From NCBI RefSeq assembly GCF_000621565.1, contig NZ_KK211305.1, positions 1 through 64,000 on the forward strand: a DNA stretch of 64,000 bases, written 5' to 3'. Numbering within the stretch: position 1 is the first letter of the stretch; each line of letters begins with the position of its first letter. Under the pieces are notes generated by a model. That model was not told the origin of the DNA, made no database searches, and worked only from the letters and a program-made list of their open reading frames with translations. The DNA is from Butyrivibrio sp. LB2008. GTDB taxonomy: Bacteria; Bacillota; Clostridia; Lachnospirales; Lachnospiraceae. Made by a program: the position numbers and the translations under genes. Of the stretch, positions 1-8,280 are shown one piece after another.

Positions 1-33
1 CTGATGTGTACTAATAGGTCGAGGGCTTATCCA
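1..33 (+). rRNA. 23S ribosomal RNA, 3' end only
   Basis: The first bases match the very 3' end of bacterial 23S rRNA, including the conserved TACTAATAGGTCGAGG block. The rest of the gene lies upstream of the window. The exact 3' end is approximate. No 5S gene follows before the tRNAs. Confidence 0.85.
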
Positions 34-93
34 TAAAGTGGTATAGAAGAATCTGGAGAAAGATAGTTCAGTGTTCGGTTTTGAAGGTACAAA

Positions 94-124
94 AGAGAGT
101 CGTAAAACGGCTCTTTATTTTTAG
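94..124 (+). terminator. Hairpin after the 23S gene
   Basis: AGAGTCGT pairs with ACGGCTCT around an AAA loop, followed by TTTATTTTT. It has the shape of an intrinsic terminator or attenuator between the rRNA and the tRNA cluster. Confidence 0.6.
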
Positions 125-136
125 AAGTACCGATAA

Positions 137-209
137 TCCTCCTTAGCTCAGTCGGTAGAGCATTCGGCTGTTAACCGAAGTGTCGTTGGTTCGAGTCCGA
201 CAGGGGGAG
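137..209 (+). tRNA. tRNA-Asn (GTT)
   Basis: A full cloverleaf can be drawn: acceptor TCCTCCT pairs with AGGGGGA, the D arm holds GCTCAGTCGGTAGAGC, the anticodon stem TTCGG/CCGAA encloses loop CTGTTAA with anticodon GTT, and the T arm holds GGTTCGAGTCC. CCA is not encoded. It is the first of three tRNAs behind the rRNA. An 8-bp hairpin (ATACTAAG/CTTAGTAT) just downstream may be a processing signal. Confidence 0.97.
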
Positions 210-267
210 CTAAGATACTAAGTGAGATCTTAGTATGAATGAAGACTGTAGCTACGGTCTGTAATAT

Positions 268-339
268 GGCTCCGTGGTCAAGCGGTCAAGACATCGCCCT
301 TTCACGGCGGTAACACGAGTTCGATTCTCGTCGGAGTCA
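268..339 (+). tRNA. tRNA-Glu (TTC)
   Basis: Acceptor GGCTCCG pairs with CGGAGTC with one G-T pair. The anticodon stem CGCC/GGCG encloses loop CTTTCAC with anticodon TTC, and the T arm is ACGAG/CTCGT around TTCGATT. CCA is not encoded. It is the middle gene of the Asn-Glu-Cys cluster. Confidence 0.96.
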
Positions 340-379
340 CTTGTAATATCTTCTTTAAATTAGTTTAACTACATTATTT

Positions 380-450
380 GGTGACATAGCCAAGCGGTAA
401 GGCATAGGTCTGCAACACCTTGAGCGGCGGTTCAAATCCGCCTGTCACCT
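380..450 (+). tRNA. tRNA-Cys (GCA)
   Basis: Acceptor GGTGACA pairs with TGTCACC. The anticodon loop CTGCAAC carries GCA, and the T arm is GCGG-TTCAAAT-CCGC. The first anticodon-stem pair looks mismatched (T-T), which is minor. A strong terminator follows at once. Confidence 0.95.
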
Positions 451-452
451 CT

Positions 453-489
453 AAAAGTCTGTGAATATTGAATATTCACAGACTTTTTT
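453..489 (+). terminator. Terminator of the rRNA/tRNA operon
   Basis: A long perfect stem (AAGTCTGTGAATA with TATTCACAGACTT) is followed by TTTTTT. It ends the tRNA cluster immediately before the promoter of the S1 protein gene. Confidence 0.92.
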
Positions 490-490
490 G

Positions 491-499
491 TGCTATAAT
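491..499 (+). promoter_or_regulatory. Extended -10 promoter for the S1-domain gene
   Basis: TGC followed by TATAAT is a perfect extended -10 element, 32 bases before the ATG at 531. The -35 region overlaps the preceding terminator and is weak, as often seen with extended -10 promoters. Confidence 0.65.
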
Positions 500-530
500 C
501 ATAGAGACTAATTTATTGGGAGGTCGTGAT

Positions 531-1439
531 ATGGCAGAAGAAACAATGAAAGATTATACTCAGGAGATTGAGAATTCTTTTAGAAAGATTAAGGAAGGAG
601 ATATTATAGACGGAACTGTTATCGGTGTGACCGATACAGAAGTTATTTTGGATATAAAATATTACACTCAGGGAATCATAAGGATTGAAGAGCTTAGTGA
701 TGATTCGAAGTTTTCGATTCACAGAGATATAAATGTCGGTGATGAAGTGTCGGCTACTGTTATTTCAACAGATGACGGAGAGGGAAATATTCTTTTGTCC
801 AAGAGAAAAGCAAATGAAGTTCTTGCTTGGGATAAATTAAAGGCACTTCTTGAATCGGGAGAATATGTTGATGTTACAATTTCTGAGGCAGTAAAGGGGG
901 GAGCGGTTGCTTTCCTTGAAGGAATAAGAGGGTTTATTCCTGCATCCAAGCTTGACCTTTCATATGTTGAAGAAGATAACATAAAGGATTATGTTGGAAA
1001 AACAGTAAAAGCAAAAGTTATTACTTCTGATGAAGAGAATGGAAAACTTGTACTTTCTGCGAAGGATTACCTTAAAGAGCAGGCTGATATTAAGAGAAAA
1101 GAGATGATCTCAAATGTTGAAGTAGGTCTTGTTACGGAAGGAACAGTTGAAAGCTTGCAGAACTACGGAGCTTTTGTTGATCTTGGAAAAGGAATGAGCG
1201 GACTTGTACATATTTCTCAGATTTGTAACAACAAGATTGCCCATCCTTCAGCGGTTCTTAAAGTAGGCCAGAAGGTAAAAGTTAAAGTTATTTCAATCAA
1301 AGACGGAAAGCTAAGTCTTAGTATGAAGGCTCTTGAAGATGTAGCAGCAACAGAGATTACTGAAGAAAAGATTGATTATAAGAGCGACGGTGATGCAACA
1401 ACATCACTTGCTGATCTTCTTAAAAAAGCAGGTTTTTGA
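531..1439 (+). CDS. S1 RNA-binding domain protein (RpsA-like)
   Basis: A 302-residue protein with three consecutive S1 (OB-fold) domains at about 21-93, 108-178 and 196-266. The last is the most canonical (YGAFVDLGKGMSGLVHISQI). Such three-S1 proteins in Firmicutes resemble shortened ribosomal protein S1 and probably bind single-stranded RNA in the cytoplasm; whether this one sits on the ribosome cannot be told. The ATG at 531 is chosen because GGGAGG lies 7 bases upstream; earlier in-frame codons fall inside the terminator. It follows the tRNA cluster and has its own extended -10 promoter. The sirtuin gene begins 30 bases downstream and may be co-transcribed. Confidence 0.88.
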   Translation: MAEETMKDYTQEIENSFRKIKEGDIIDGTVIGVTDTEVILDIKYYTQGIIRIEELSDDSKFSIHRDINVGDEVSATVISTDDGEGNILLSKRKANEVLAWDKLKALLESGEYVDVTISEAVKGGAVAFLEGIRGFIPASKLDLSYVEEDNIKDYVGKTVKAKVITSDEENGKLVLSAKDYLKEQADIKRKEMISNVEVGLVTEGTVESLQNYGAFVDLGKGMSGLVHISQICNNKIAHPSAVLKVGQKVKVKVISIKDGKLSLSMKALEDVAATEITEEKIDYKSDGDATTSLADLLKKAGF

Positions 1440-1469
1440 TAACCGTACACAAATTATAAGGGGGATAAT

Positions 1470-2186
1470 ATGGACGAGGCTGTAAAAGAATTAAAGGAAT
1501 TGATTGACGGTTCTAATAATATTGTCTTTTTTGGCGGTGCAGGAGTATCGACAGAGAGCGGTGTTCCTGATTTCAGGAGTGAAGACGGTCTTTATCATCA
1601 GCAATATAAATATCCTCCTGAACAGATTTTAAGCCATACCTTTTATATGAGAATGCCGGAGGAGTTCTTCAGATTTTATAAGGATAAACTTCTTATCACC
1701 GGCGTTAAGCCGAATAAGGCTCATTTAAAACTTGCCGAACTTGAGAAAAAAGGTAAGTTAAAAGCCGTAATAACTCAAAATATTGATGGCCTTCACCAGG
1801 CTGCCGGAAGCAAAGAGGTTCTTGAGCTTCATGGAAGTGTTCATAGGAATTACTGTGAAGAATGTGGCAAATTCTATGATTTTGATTTCATGGCTCAGGC
1901 AGATGGTGTTCCCAGATGCAGCTGCGGCGGAAGAATAAAGCCCGATGTGGTTTTGTATGAAGAAGGCCTGGATATGGGAATTATGCAGAAAGCTGTGGAT
2001 TATATAAGTAATGCGGATGTTCTGATAATAGGCGGAACATCGCTTGCAGTATATCCGGCTGCGGGTCTTATTGATTATTATAGAGGAAATAAGCTTGTAC
2101 TTATCAATAAATCAGCCACTCCGAGGGACAGACAGGCTGATTTGGTTGTACAGGGCGCTATAGGAGAGATTTTAGATCAGGTTTAA
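1470..2186 (+). CDS. cobB: NAD-dependent protein deacylase (SIR2 family)
   Basis: A 238-residue sirtuin, the usual length for bacterial class III or U enzymes. Visible motifs are the NAD-binding GAGVSTESGVPDFRS near the N terminus, TQNIDGLHQAAGS with its catalytic-region His in LHGS, and four zinc cysteines (CEEC and CSCGG). The family removes acetyl or other acyl groups from lysines using NAD, giving O-acyl-ADP-ribose and nicotinamide. GGGGGAT precedes the ATG. Its stop codon overlaps the start of the DUF951 gene by one base, so the two are probably translationally coupled. Confidence 0.95.
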   Translation: MDEAVKELKELIDGSNNIVFFGGAGVSTESGVPDFRSEDGLYHQQYKYPPEQILSHTFYMRMPEEFFRFYKDKLLITGVKPNKAHLKLAELEKKGKLKAVITQNIDGLHQAAGSKEVLELHGSVHRNYCEECGKFYDFDFMAQADGVPRCSCGGRIKPDVVLYEEGLDMGIMQKAVDYISNADVLIIGGTSLAVYPAAGLIDYYRGNKLVLINKSATPRDRQADLVVQGAIGEILDQV

Positions 2187-2359
2187 TGGATATTCAGGTT
2201 GGCAATATAATAAAACTTAAGAAACAACATCCTTGCGGAAGCTATGAATGGGAAGTTTTGCGTGTTGGCGCGGACTTTCGAATCAAATGCCTTGGCTGTG
2301 GTCATCAGATAATGATTTCCAGGAAAAATGTAGAAAAGAGCATCAAAGGGATACGATAA
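2186..2359 (+). CDS. DUF951 family small protein
   Basis: A 57-residue protein too short for many gene finders. Its sequence fits the DUF951 family: VGNIIKLKKQHPCGSYEW, then VLRVGADFRIKCLGCGHQ, and a basic C terminus. The CLGC pair and the upstream HPCG suggest a metal or RNA contact, but no biochemical function is established. The ATG overlaps the sirtuin stop by one base (TAATG). In Firmicutes this family commonly lies just upstream of rpsF, as here, which suggests a housekeeping link to translation; that is inference from context. Confidence 0.93.
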   Translation: MDIQVGNIIKLKKQHPCGSYEWEVLRVGADFRIKCLGCGHQIMISRKNVEKSIKGIR

Positions 2360-2370
2360 AATGCTTGCAT

Positions 2371-2398
2371 TTGACACATATATATGTTAGCATATTAT
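2371..2398 (+). promoter_or_regulatory. SigA-type promoter of rpsF-ssb-rpsR
   Basis: TTGACA (2371-2376) and TATTAT (2393-2398) are separated by 16 bases, a near-consensus housekeeping promoter. It leaves a leader of about 60 bases before rpsF. Confidence 0.8.
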
Positions 2399-2415
2399 TC
2401 TGTGATAAATTCCTT

Positions 2416-2438
2416 GCTGCTTGACTGATACAAGTAGC
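2416..2438 (+). promoter_or_regulatory. Leader hairpin of rpsF, candidate S6:S18 autoregulatory site
   Basis: GCTGCTTG pairs with CAAGTAGC (8 bp, one G-T) around loop ACTGATA, shortly before the SD AAAGGAGG at 2448-2455. In many bacteria the S6:S18 complex binds a structured element in the rpsF leader to repress its own operon. Position and size fit, but I did not match the published consensus base by base. Confidence 0.45.
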
Positions 2439-2466
2439 CAGAGACCAAAAGGAGGTAACAAATAGC

Positions 2467-2754
2467 ATGAACAAATACGAATTAGCCGTTGTTGTTAGTG
2501 CAAAGATCGAAGACGATGCCAGAACAGCAGTCATCGAGAAGGTTAAGAAGACTATCGAGAAGCATGGTGGTCAGATTACCAACATTGATGAGTGGGGAAA
2601 GAAGAAGCTTGCTTATGAAATCGAGAAGATGACAGAAGGCTTCTACTATTTCATCCAGTTCGATGGCGAAGCAACAACTCCTGCAGAGATTGAAGCTCGC
2701 ATGCGTATTATGGACGGCGTCATCAGATATTTATGCGTTAAGAACGAGGCTTAA
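2467..2754 (+). CDS. rpsF: 30S ribosomal protein S6
   Basis: A 95-residue protein of the expected S6 length, starting MNKYELAVVVSAKIEDD and containing the family hallmark DEWGKKKLAYEIEKMTEGFY. S6 binds S18 and the central domain of 16S rRNA in the 30S platform. It starts 12 bases after a full AAAGGAGG SD. It heads the compact rpsF-ssb-rpsR operon, driven by the promoter at 2371-2398, with a leader hairpin that may mediate feedback. Confidence 0.98.
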   Translation: MNKYELAVVVSAKIEDDARTAVIEKVKKTIEKHGGQITNIDEWGKKKLAYEIEKMTEGFYYFIQFDGEATTPAEIEARMRIMDGVIRYLCVKNEA

Positions 2755-2772
2755 ATAGAAGAGGACGAAAAT

Positions 2773-3228
2773 ATGAACAAAGTTATACTAATGGGACGTT
2801 TAACAAGGGACCCCGATGTAAGATATTCACAGGGGAATGAACCTATGGCTGTGGCAAGATACACTCTTGCTGTTGACAGAAGATTTGCAAGAAGAGATCA
2901 ACAGGATTCTCAGACTGCAGACTTTATCGGAATTGTAGCTTTTGGTAAAGCCGGAGAATTCGCTGAAAAGTATTTTAAGAAGGGCACCAAGGTTATCGTA
3001 ACAGGACGTATCCAGACCGGTAGTTACACCAATAAGGATGGCGTTAAGGTATACACAACTGATGTAGTTGCAGAGGATCAGGAATTCGCTGAGTCCAAGA
3101 ATGCAGCATCCTCCAACGGAGGATCATTTGGAGGCGTTGCTCCCCAAGGAGAGCCCGCACCTTCTGCAGCCGGCGACGGCTTCATGAATATTCCCGATGG
3201 AATTGACGAGGAGCTGCCGTTCAATTAA
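2773..3228 (+). CDS. ssb: Single-stranded DNA-binding protein
   Basis: A 151-residue protein with an N-terminal OB fold (MNKVILMGRLTRDPDVRYS, then VTGRIQTGSYTNKDG) at about 1-105, a Gly/Ser/Pro-rich flexible linker and a C-terminal tip EELPFN. The tip recruits DNA-repair and replication partners; here it is a slight variant of the usual D-D-I-P-F and has one extra residue after the Phe. It sits 18 bases after rpsF and 19 before rpsR, the conserved arrangement in which SSB is co-expressed with ribosomal proteins S6 and S18. Confidence 0.98.
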   Translation: MNKVILMGRLTRDPDVRYSQGNEPMAVARYTLAVDRRFARRDQQDSQTADFIGIVAFGKAGEFAEKYFKKGTKVIVTGRIQTGSYTNKDGVKVYTTDVVAEDQEFAESKNAASSNGGSFGGVAPQGEPAPSAAGDGFMNIPDGIDEELPFN

Positions 3229-3247
3229 TTGAAGGAGGAATATTATA

Positions 3248-3511
3248 ATGGCTTTCACAAAGTCTGATAAATCCGATGCTCCTATGAGGAGAAAGGGCGG
3301 AATGCACAGAAGAAAGAAAGTTTGTGTATTTTGCGGAAAAGATAATGTAATTGATTATAAGGATACAGCTAAGCTTAAGAAGTTCGTTTCTGAGAGCGGA
3401 AAGATTCTTCCCAGAAGAATCACAGGAAACTGCGCTAAGCACCAGAGAGAGCTTACTTCTGCTATCAAGAGAGCAAGACACCTTGCACTTATGCCTTACG
3501 TAGCTGAGTAA
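3248..3511 (+). CDS. rpsR: 30S ribosomal protein S18
   Basis: An 87-residue protein with the S18 core: [15 protein letters not shown], then [20 protein letters not shown] and [11 protein letters not shown]. The CxxC and a further Cys make it a zinc-ribbon-type S18. S18 pairs with S6 on the 30S platform. A strong SD GAAGGAGGAA precedes the ATG. It is the last gene of the operon; a terminator begins 22 bases after the stop. In many related genomes gdpP-rplI-dnaB would follow directly, but here they are 13 kb away. Confidence 0.98.
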   Translation: MAFTKSDKSDAPMRRKGGMHRRKKVCVFCGKDNVIDYKDTAKLKKFVSESGKILPRRITGNCAKHQRELTSAIKRARHLALMPYVAE

Positions 3512-3533
3512 TCAGTTTATAAGTAAATTATTG

Positions 3534-3573
3534 AAGACACTTTTTAGAAGAGATTCTAAGAAGTGTCTTTTTT
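3534..3573 (+). terminator. Terminator of rpsF-ssb-rpsR (GACACTT family)
   Basis: The stem AAGACACTT...AAGTGTCTT is topped by TTAGAA/TTCTAA and followed by six T. The same stem core recurs in the terminators at 5940 and 8281. Confidence 0.93.
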
Positions 3574-3663
3574 AAAGAAGTATTCAACCTTGAAAATTAT
3601 CCATATACAGGAAAAAGACATTATTACACCAAAGAACTGAATCAGTGAGGCTATGTTGAAACT

Positions 3664-4158
3664 ATGAATAAAATCATTTTTCTAGACGTAGACGGCGTTC
3701 TCAATTCCAAATTCTGGGATAATGATCATCAGCGCGAAATCAGTGAAGGCAAACATGTAGACCTTGAAGCTGTAAAGCTCCTTGGAACCTTAGTTAAAAG
3801 AACTAATGCAAAGCTTATTCTCCATTCAGGATGGAGGTTTTGGTTTGATGAATCTATTAAACCCCTTAGACCAGAAGCAGAGCTTTTTGCAAATGCGCTA
3901 GCAAAAGAAGGAATGAGCATTTACGGAGTTACGCCAGATCTTACTACAGAAGAAATAAGAAAAAACAAGAAATTTAGTCTTGTTAAGGCTGATGAGATAC
4001 TTAAGTGGCTGGATGACAACAGCTCTTTTACCAAGTGGGTGGTACTAGATGACCTAGATCTACATAACGAGGAAGTGGCAAGACATCAGGTGAAGACTGA
4101 TCCAGAGATAGGACTTACAGAAAAAGACGTAGAAAAGGCAATAGAGATACTTAAATAA
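3664..4158 (+). CDS. HAD-fold protein, Swiss-Army-Knife RNA-repair HAD type
   Basis: A 164-residue single-domain protein. IIFLDVDGVLNS near the N terminus is the HAD motif I (nucleophile Asp plus DxD), LILHSGWR gives motif II, and WVVLDDLDL supplies the acidic motif IV. The short cap-less layout resembles the HAD domain found in Swiss Army Knife RNA-repair proteins and related stand-alone phosphatases. The substrate is unknown. The SD is weak and distant, but no other start fits the frame. It forms its own unit, with a perfect terminator directly after the stop. Confidence 0.75.
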   Translation: MNKIIFLDVDGVLNSKFWDNDHQREISEGKHVDLEAVKLLGTLVKRTNAKLILHSGWRFWFDESIKPLRPEAELFANALAKEGMSIYGVTPDLTTEEIRKNKKFSLVKADEILKWLDDNSSFTKWVVLDDLDLHNEEVARHQVKTDPEIGLTEKDVEKAIEILK

Positions 4159-4159
4159 T

Positions 4160-4197
4160 GAGACCTCTATCTCGAAAAAGGATAGAGGTCTCGTTTT
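4160..4197 (+). terminator. Terminator of the HAD gene
   Basis: A 12-bp perfect stem GAGACCTCTATC/GATAGAGGTCTC with a nine-base loop is followed by GTTTTA. The following 295 bases to the next start are AT-rich and I see no further gene or clear element in them. Confidence 0.9.
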
Positions 4198-4492
4198 ATG
4201 ATCATCCAAAAATTGTTTTTTCATCATATATACTAACCTCATTATATCTTTATATATCTTACTCGAAAAAAATCTTCTTACAATAGGGACATAAGTAAAA
4301 ATATCCTTTTATAATTACGAATGGGTGAATGAGTATTTAAAAGAATAGAGTTGCCTCGAGTTGATTAAAGCAATGATGACTAAATAAAAATTTAATACAT
4401 ATTCATTAAAACGTTTATAGTTGCATGCTACCATATTACTGAAGCTTGGATGGAAATAAGCCTTATATGTATTTATTGAGTTAATGTTTTAA

Positions 4493-5905
4493 GTGAAGTC
4501 AGTGAGGCATAGATTTATGAAATATCTGGCAAAGCTTTTATATGTAATATTGGGAATAATAATAGCTGTGTGCGTTTTCATTCTTATCTGCGGACTTAAT
4601 CCAAACATTAGCCTTAGCTTAAAGGGTGTGGTGGATGATGTTGCAGAGAAGAAGAGAATTATGGCGGAACAGAAAGCTATTGAGAATAGTTCGACGGATG
4701 CTCAGGCAGAGATACCTTTGGAAGTTGAATCCGTAGAAAAGGATGGAGAAGATGCAGCGTTAGTGGCAGAGCCTGAGTATAATAATGACCTTACATATCA
4801 GGATTATGTGGATATGTGGGATGATAGTGTTGTGAACCGGAATTATATTAATAATCCGGATTATCAGGAGTTTATTGATGCGTTTGTAAGTCCTTACGAA
4901 GACAGTGATGATGATTATCCTGCCGATAGATCCGATATGCAGTTACCTCAGCCTCAGATAATAGATATTGAAGATGAGGAAAAAGCTAAGGAGATAATAG
5001 ACGAACTTGACTATGGTAATACGGGTGAAGGACTGGAGTTTGATCAGCTTTTTTACCCATATTATCATATGCTGAATAATAGAGGACAGGCTTTATACAG
5101 GCAGATCTATGCCAATGCATTGGCACAGAAACAGAGGTTTGCTCCTGTACTGGCCGATGCCAAAAATAATGAGATCAAAAGTGCATTTTGTTGTGTCCTT
5201 GATGATCATCCGGAGATCTTCTGGGTAGATATTTCTTTTTACACACAATATGATTATCAGGGAAATGTAATAGAATTTGATTTTAGATTCTATAGGAATT
5301 TTAATGACATACAATTTGCCAGGGTTCGTTTTGACAAGATGGCGAACAATCTGATTGAAGGTGCTAAGGACTTAAAAACAGATTATGAAAAAGAACTGTA
5401 TGTTCATGATGTGATCGTGGATAAACTCAGTTATCAGCATAATTCCCTGGATCAGAGTGCATATAGTTCGGTTGTTGAAGACTATACGGTATGTGCAGGA
5501 TATGCAAGATGTTTCCAGTATCTTATGCAACTTCTTGGGGTACCGGCGTATAATTGCTGCGGCTGGGGCGGTGGTGAACCGCATGCATGGAATATAGTGA
5601 AATTGGAAGATGGATTTCATAACGTCGATTGTACTTGGGATGATTCCAATTCAAACTACAATTATTTTAATTTAAGCGATGCGGAAAATAAGAATCACAG
5701 AAGAATGGATTTTTCCGTATATCTTCCCAAATGTGTATCGTCAAAGCATAAGCCTTCATTTAAAACGGAAGAGGCAGGTGTTCCGGGAATAGATGATGGT
5801 ACAGGTCCGGAAGCTAAGTATTATGTAACAATTACAGAGTCAGATGTCAGGCCATATTATTATATTATTGATTTTGATGGAAATGTAACCAAAGCGAACA
5901 ATTAG
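4493..5905 (+). CDS. Membrane-anchored transglutaminase-like protein
   Basis: A 470-residue protein with one N-terminal membrane segment (about residues 14-37), a long acidic Asp/Glu/Tyr-rich spacer and a transglutaminase-like domain at about 295-410. The cysteine-protease-like triad is visible: C334 in YTVCAGYARC, H364 in EPHAWN and D379 in VDCTWDD. The domain faces the outside, so it may act on cell-surface protein or peptidoglycan peptides as a protease, amidase or cross-linker; the actual reaction is unknown. The start is GTG at 4493; an ATG eight codons later is possible. It is a single gene closed by the terminator at 5940. Confidence 0.8.
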   Translation: MKSVRHRFMKYLAKLLYVILGIIIAVCVFILICGLNPNISLSLKGVVDDVAEKKRIMAEQKAIENSSTDAQAEIPLEVESVEKDGEDAALVAEPEYNNDLTYQDYVDMWDDSVVNRNYINNPDYQEFIDAFVSPYEDSDDDYPADRSDMQLPQPQIIDIEDEEKAKEIIDELDYGNTGEGLEFDQLFYPYYHMLNNRGQALYRQIYANALAQKQRFAPVLADAKNNEIKSAFCCVLDDHPEIFWVDISFYTQYDYQGNVIEFDFRFYRNFNDIQFARVRFDKMANNLIEGAKDLKTDYEKELYVHDVIVDKLSYQHNSLDQSAYSSVVEDYTVCAGYARCFQYLMQLLGVPAYNCCGWGGGEPHAWNIVKLEDGFHNVDCTWDDSNSNYNYFNLSDAENKNHRRMDFSVYLPKCVSSKHKPSFKTEEAGVPGIDDGTGPEAKYYVTITESDVRPYYYIIDFDGNVTKANN

Positions 5906-5939
5906 TGTTACAAATTTATTAAATAAAGGAATATGCCTT

Positions 5940-5990
5940 AAAAGACACTTTTTTATGAGAGTTTTCATCTCATTTAAGAAGTGTCTTTTT
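5940..5990 (+). terminator. Terminator of the transglutaminase gene (GACACTT family)
   Basis: AAAAGACACTT pairs with AAGTGTCTTTTT and an inner ATGAGA/TCTCAT stem continues the hairpin. It shares its outer stem with the terminators at 3534 and 8281. Confidence 0.9.
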
Positions 5991-6056
5991 CATATACAAT
6001 TAAATAAAAAGAGAGTTTATCGATAAAGAGTTCAGAAAAATACTAATATATAATCC

Positions 6057-6085
6057 TTTCAAAATTGTAAATAAGATGTTACAAT
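6057..6085 (+). promoter_or_regulatory. Promoter of the xylanase gene
   Basis: TTTCAA (6057-6062), a 17-base spacer and TACAAT (6080-6085) preceded by TGT make an extended -10 promoter. The transcript would carry a leader of about 115 bases. The gap 5906-6208 otherwise holds only the upstream terminator and the G-rich leader hairpin. Confidence 0.55.
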
Positions 6086-6137
6086 GTATGTAATGTTTCA
6101 TAAGCTATAAGATGAATCTATTTGATCAGTCATATCC

Positions 6138-6174
6138 CAATGCGGGGGAGTATGGGGGATTACTCGGATGATTG
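6138..6174 (+). promoter_or_regulatory. G-rich hairpin in the xylanase leader
   Basis: CAAT...ATTG and GAGTA...TACTC form nested stems, with two GGGGG runs in the internal loop and apical loop. It lies between the promoter and the SD GAAGGAGG. It may be a protein- or RNA-binding site controlling expression; no known riboswitch matches by eye. Confidence 0.35.
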
Positions 6175-6208
6175 TAATTATGAAACAAAATGAAGGAGGT
6201 TAAGATAG

Positions 6209-8266
6209 ATGAAAAACGTTTTTAAAATGGCGCTGCTCTCTGTTGCGTTGTGTGCACAACTTTTGGCCCCTGCACTTAAAGTTAATGCTGCATCAACGAT
6301 CTATGATAATAAAACAGGCACGCAGGACGGTTATGACTATGAGCTGTGGAAAGATAGCGGCAATACTAGCATGACGCTAAACGAAGGGGGAGCATTTAAC
6401 TGCCAGTGGAGCAATATTGGAAATGCACTTTTCAGGAAAGGAAAGAAGTTCGACAGCACAAAGACATATCAGCAGATAGGCAATATTTCTTTTGACTATG
6501 GTTGTGACTACAAGCCGAACGGTAATTCATATCTTTGTGTATATGGATGGACAAAAGACCCTATGATCGAGTATTACATCGTAGACAGTTGGGGCTCATG
6601 GCGTCCACCCGGAGGATCACCTAAGGGACAGATTCAGGTAGATGGCGGAACATATGATGTATATGAGGCAACTCGTGTAAATCAGCCGTCAATCGAAGGT
6701 AACAAGACATTCAAACAGTATTTCAGCGTGCGTACCGAGAAGAGAACAAGCGGAACCATCAGCGTTACTGAGCATTTCAAGGCTTGGGAAAAGATGGGAA
6801 TGAAACTCGGAAAGATTTACGAGGCTGCACTTAATGTTGAAGGCTATCAGAGTAGCGGTTCTGCTAATGTTTATAAGAACAACATGACTGTTGGAGGATC
6901 TTCTTCCAATAATAACAACGGCAACACCGGCAATAACAATGGTGGCAACAAGAACAACGGAAATAATAGCGGAAATAACAACGCTAATAACAATAATAAC
7001 AATAGCAATAACAACAATAACAATAACAACAACAATAACAACAATAACAATGGCTGGAACTGGGGTAACTGGTGGGGCAATTGGAATAACAACAATAATA
7101 ACAATAGCAATAATAACAATGGCAATAACGGCGGCGGAAGCGCTCAGAGTTCAGCAACAGTTCAGTGCGAGTCTATGAGCAAGAGCGGCCAGTACGCAGG
7201 CAACATTTCATCACCGTTTAACGGAGTTGCATTGTATGCAAACAATGATAAAGTAAGCTTTACACAGAATTTCTCAAGTGACACAAGTGATTTTACTCTT
7301 CGCGGATGCTCAAATAACAGCCAGATGGCAAGAGTTGACCTTAAGATCGGTGGACAGACTAAGGGAACATTCTATTATGGCGGATCTTATCCTGCAGAAT
7401 ATACAATCAAGAATGTAAAGCACGGAACAGGTAATCAGACAGTAGAACTTGTTTTGACAGCAGATAATGGTCAGTGGGATGCTTACATTGATTATCTTAA
7501 GTTTAATGGTGGAAGCGGAAACGCAAGTGCCAACAACGTTGAAAAGAAGAACACAAATAACAACAATAACGCAAACAACAATAACAAGAATAACAACGCA
7601 AATAATAACCAGGCTAACAATGCAAGTCAGCCAAAGAATAACAATAATACAGCAAATCAGAAGATTATCGCTCTGACATTTGATGATGGACCGACAAGCA
7701 CAACAAACGAAGTTCTTGATGTGCTTCAGAAGTACAATGTTAAGGCTACATTCTTCCTTATCGGTCAGAATATTAACCAGAACACTATCAATACAATGAA
7801 GAGACAGGTGAACATGGGATGTGAGCTTGCAAGCCATTCTTATACACATGAAGATATGTCAAGAATGAATGCACAGCAGGTTAAGGATCAGCAGCAGCGT
7901 ACTGCAAAAGCTATCAAAGATGCAGTAGGAGTTGATGTAAAGTTCTTTAGACCTCCTTATATCTCAATCAGTAACACAATGTACCAGAATATTGATGTTC
8001 CTTTCATTCAGGGAACTATGCACAATGACTGGATGGACAACACATCTGCTTCTCAGCGCGCTCAGTCAGTATTGAACGGAGCAAGAGACGGACAGATCGT
8101 CCTTCTTCATGACTTCCAGGGCAATTCCAAGACAGTCCAGGCTCTTCCTCAGATCATCGAGGGACTTCAGAAGCAGGGCTACACTTTCGTTACAGTAAGT
8201 GAATTGTTCCAGATGAAGGGCGTTAATCCTAACGTAGAATACAAGATCTGGTCAGCAACATATTAA
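6209..8266 (+). CDS. Secreted GH11 xylanase-CBM36-CE4 acetylxylan esterase
   Basis: A 685-residue secreted protein with a signal peptide (1-28, ending VNAA). Residues 30-225 are a glycoside hydrolase 11 endo-1,4-beta-xylanase with nucleophile E121 ([12 protein letters not shown]) and acid/base E211 (NVEGYQSSG). An Asn-rich linker leads to a CBM36-like xylan-binding module (about 318-440). A second Asn-rich linker leads to a NodB/CE4 deacetylase (about 485-670) with TFDDGP (D492, D493), SHSYTH (H543, H547) and RPPY. It would cut xylan and remove O-acetyl groups outside the cell. The architecture recalls rumen Pseudobutyrivibrio xylanases. GAAGGAGG precedes the ATG. It is a single gene with its own promoter and terminator. 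Confidence 0.94.
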   Translation: MKNVFKMALLSVALCAQLLAPALKVNAASTIYDNKTGTQDGYDYELWKDSGNTSMTLNEGGAFNCQWSNIGNALFRKGKKFDSTKTYQQIGNISFDYGCDYKPNGNSYLCVYGWTKDPMIEYYIVDSWGSWRPPGGSPKGQIQVDGGTYDVYEATRVNQPSIEGNKTFKQYFSVRTEKRTSGTISVTEHFKAWEKMGMKLGKIYEAALNVEGYQSSGSANVYKNNMTVGGSSSNNNNGNTGNNNGGNKNNGNNSGNNNANNNNNNSNNNNNNNNNNNNNNNGWNWGNWWGNWNNNNNNNSNNNNGNNGGGSAQSSATVQCESMSKSGQYAGNISSPFNGVALYANNDKVSFTQNFSSDTSDFTLRGCSNNSQMARVDLKIGGQTKGTFYYGGSYPAEYTIKNVKHGTGNQTVELVLTADNGQWDAYIDYLKFNGGSGNASANNVEKKNTNNNNNANNNNKNNNANNNQANNASQPKNNNNTANQKIIALTFDDGPTSTTNEVLDVLQKYNVKATFFLIGQNINQNTINTMKRQVNMGCELASHSYTHEDMSRMNAQQVKDQQQRTAKAIKDAVGVDVKFFRPPYISISNTMYQNIDVPFIQGTMHNDWMDNTSASQRAQSVLNGARDGQIVLLHDFQGNSKTVQALPQIIEGLQKQGYTFVTVSELFQMKGVNPNVEYKIWSATY
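6906..7135 (+). repeat. AAY-codon low-complexity tract encoding the first Asn linker
   Basis: Near-continuous AAC/AAT codons, with scattered Gly, Ser and Trp (for example [10 protein letters not shown]), encode the linker between the GH11 and CBM36 modules. A second tract lies at about 7545-7660. Such triplet tracts are prone to slippage, so linker length probably varies between strains. Confidence 0.85.
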
Positions 8267-8280
8267 TTAACTGAATTTTT

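Noticed and set aside
34-136. 5S rRNA in the gap after the 23S gene
   Set aside because: The gap is about 100 bases, contains a terminator-like hairpin and none of the conserved 5S sequence.
6121-6208. Cyclic-di-GMP or other known riboswitch in the xylanase leader
   Set aside because: The G-rich hairpin does not match the conserved bases of the classes I know.
6871-7125. Leu-rich minus-strand frame
   Set aside because: It is the reverse of the AAY-codon Asn linker of the xylanase gene, a by-product of low complexity.
7310-7849. 179-codon minus-strand frame
   Set aside because: It is antisense to the CBM36 and CE4 coding region, with no SD and a composition mirroring the sense gene.
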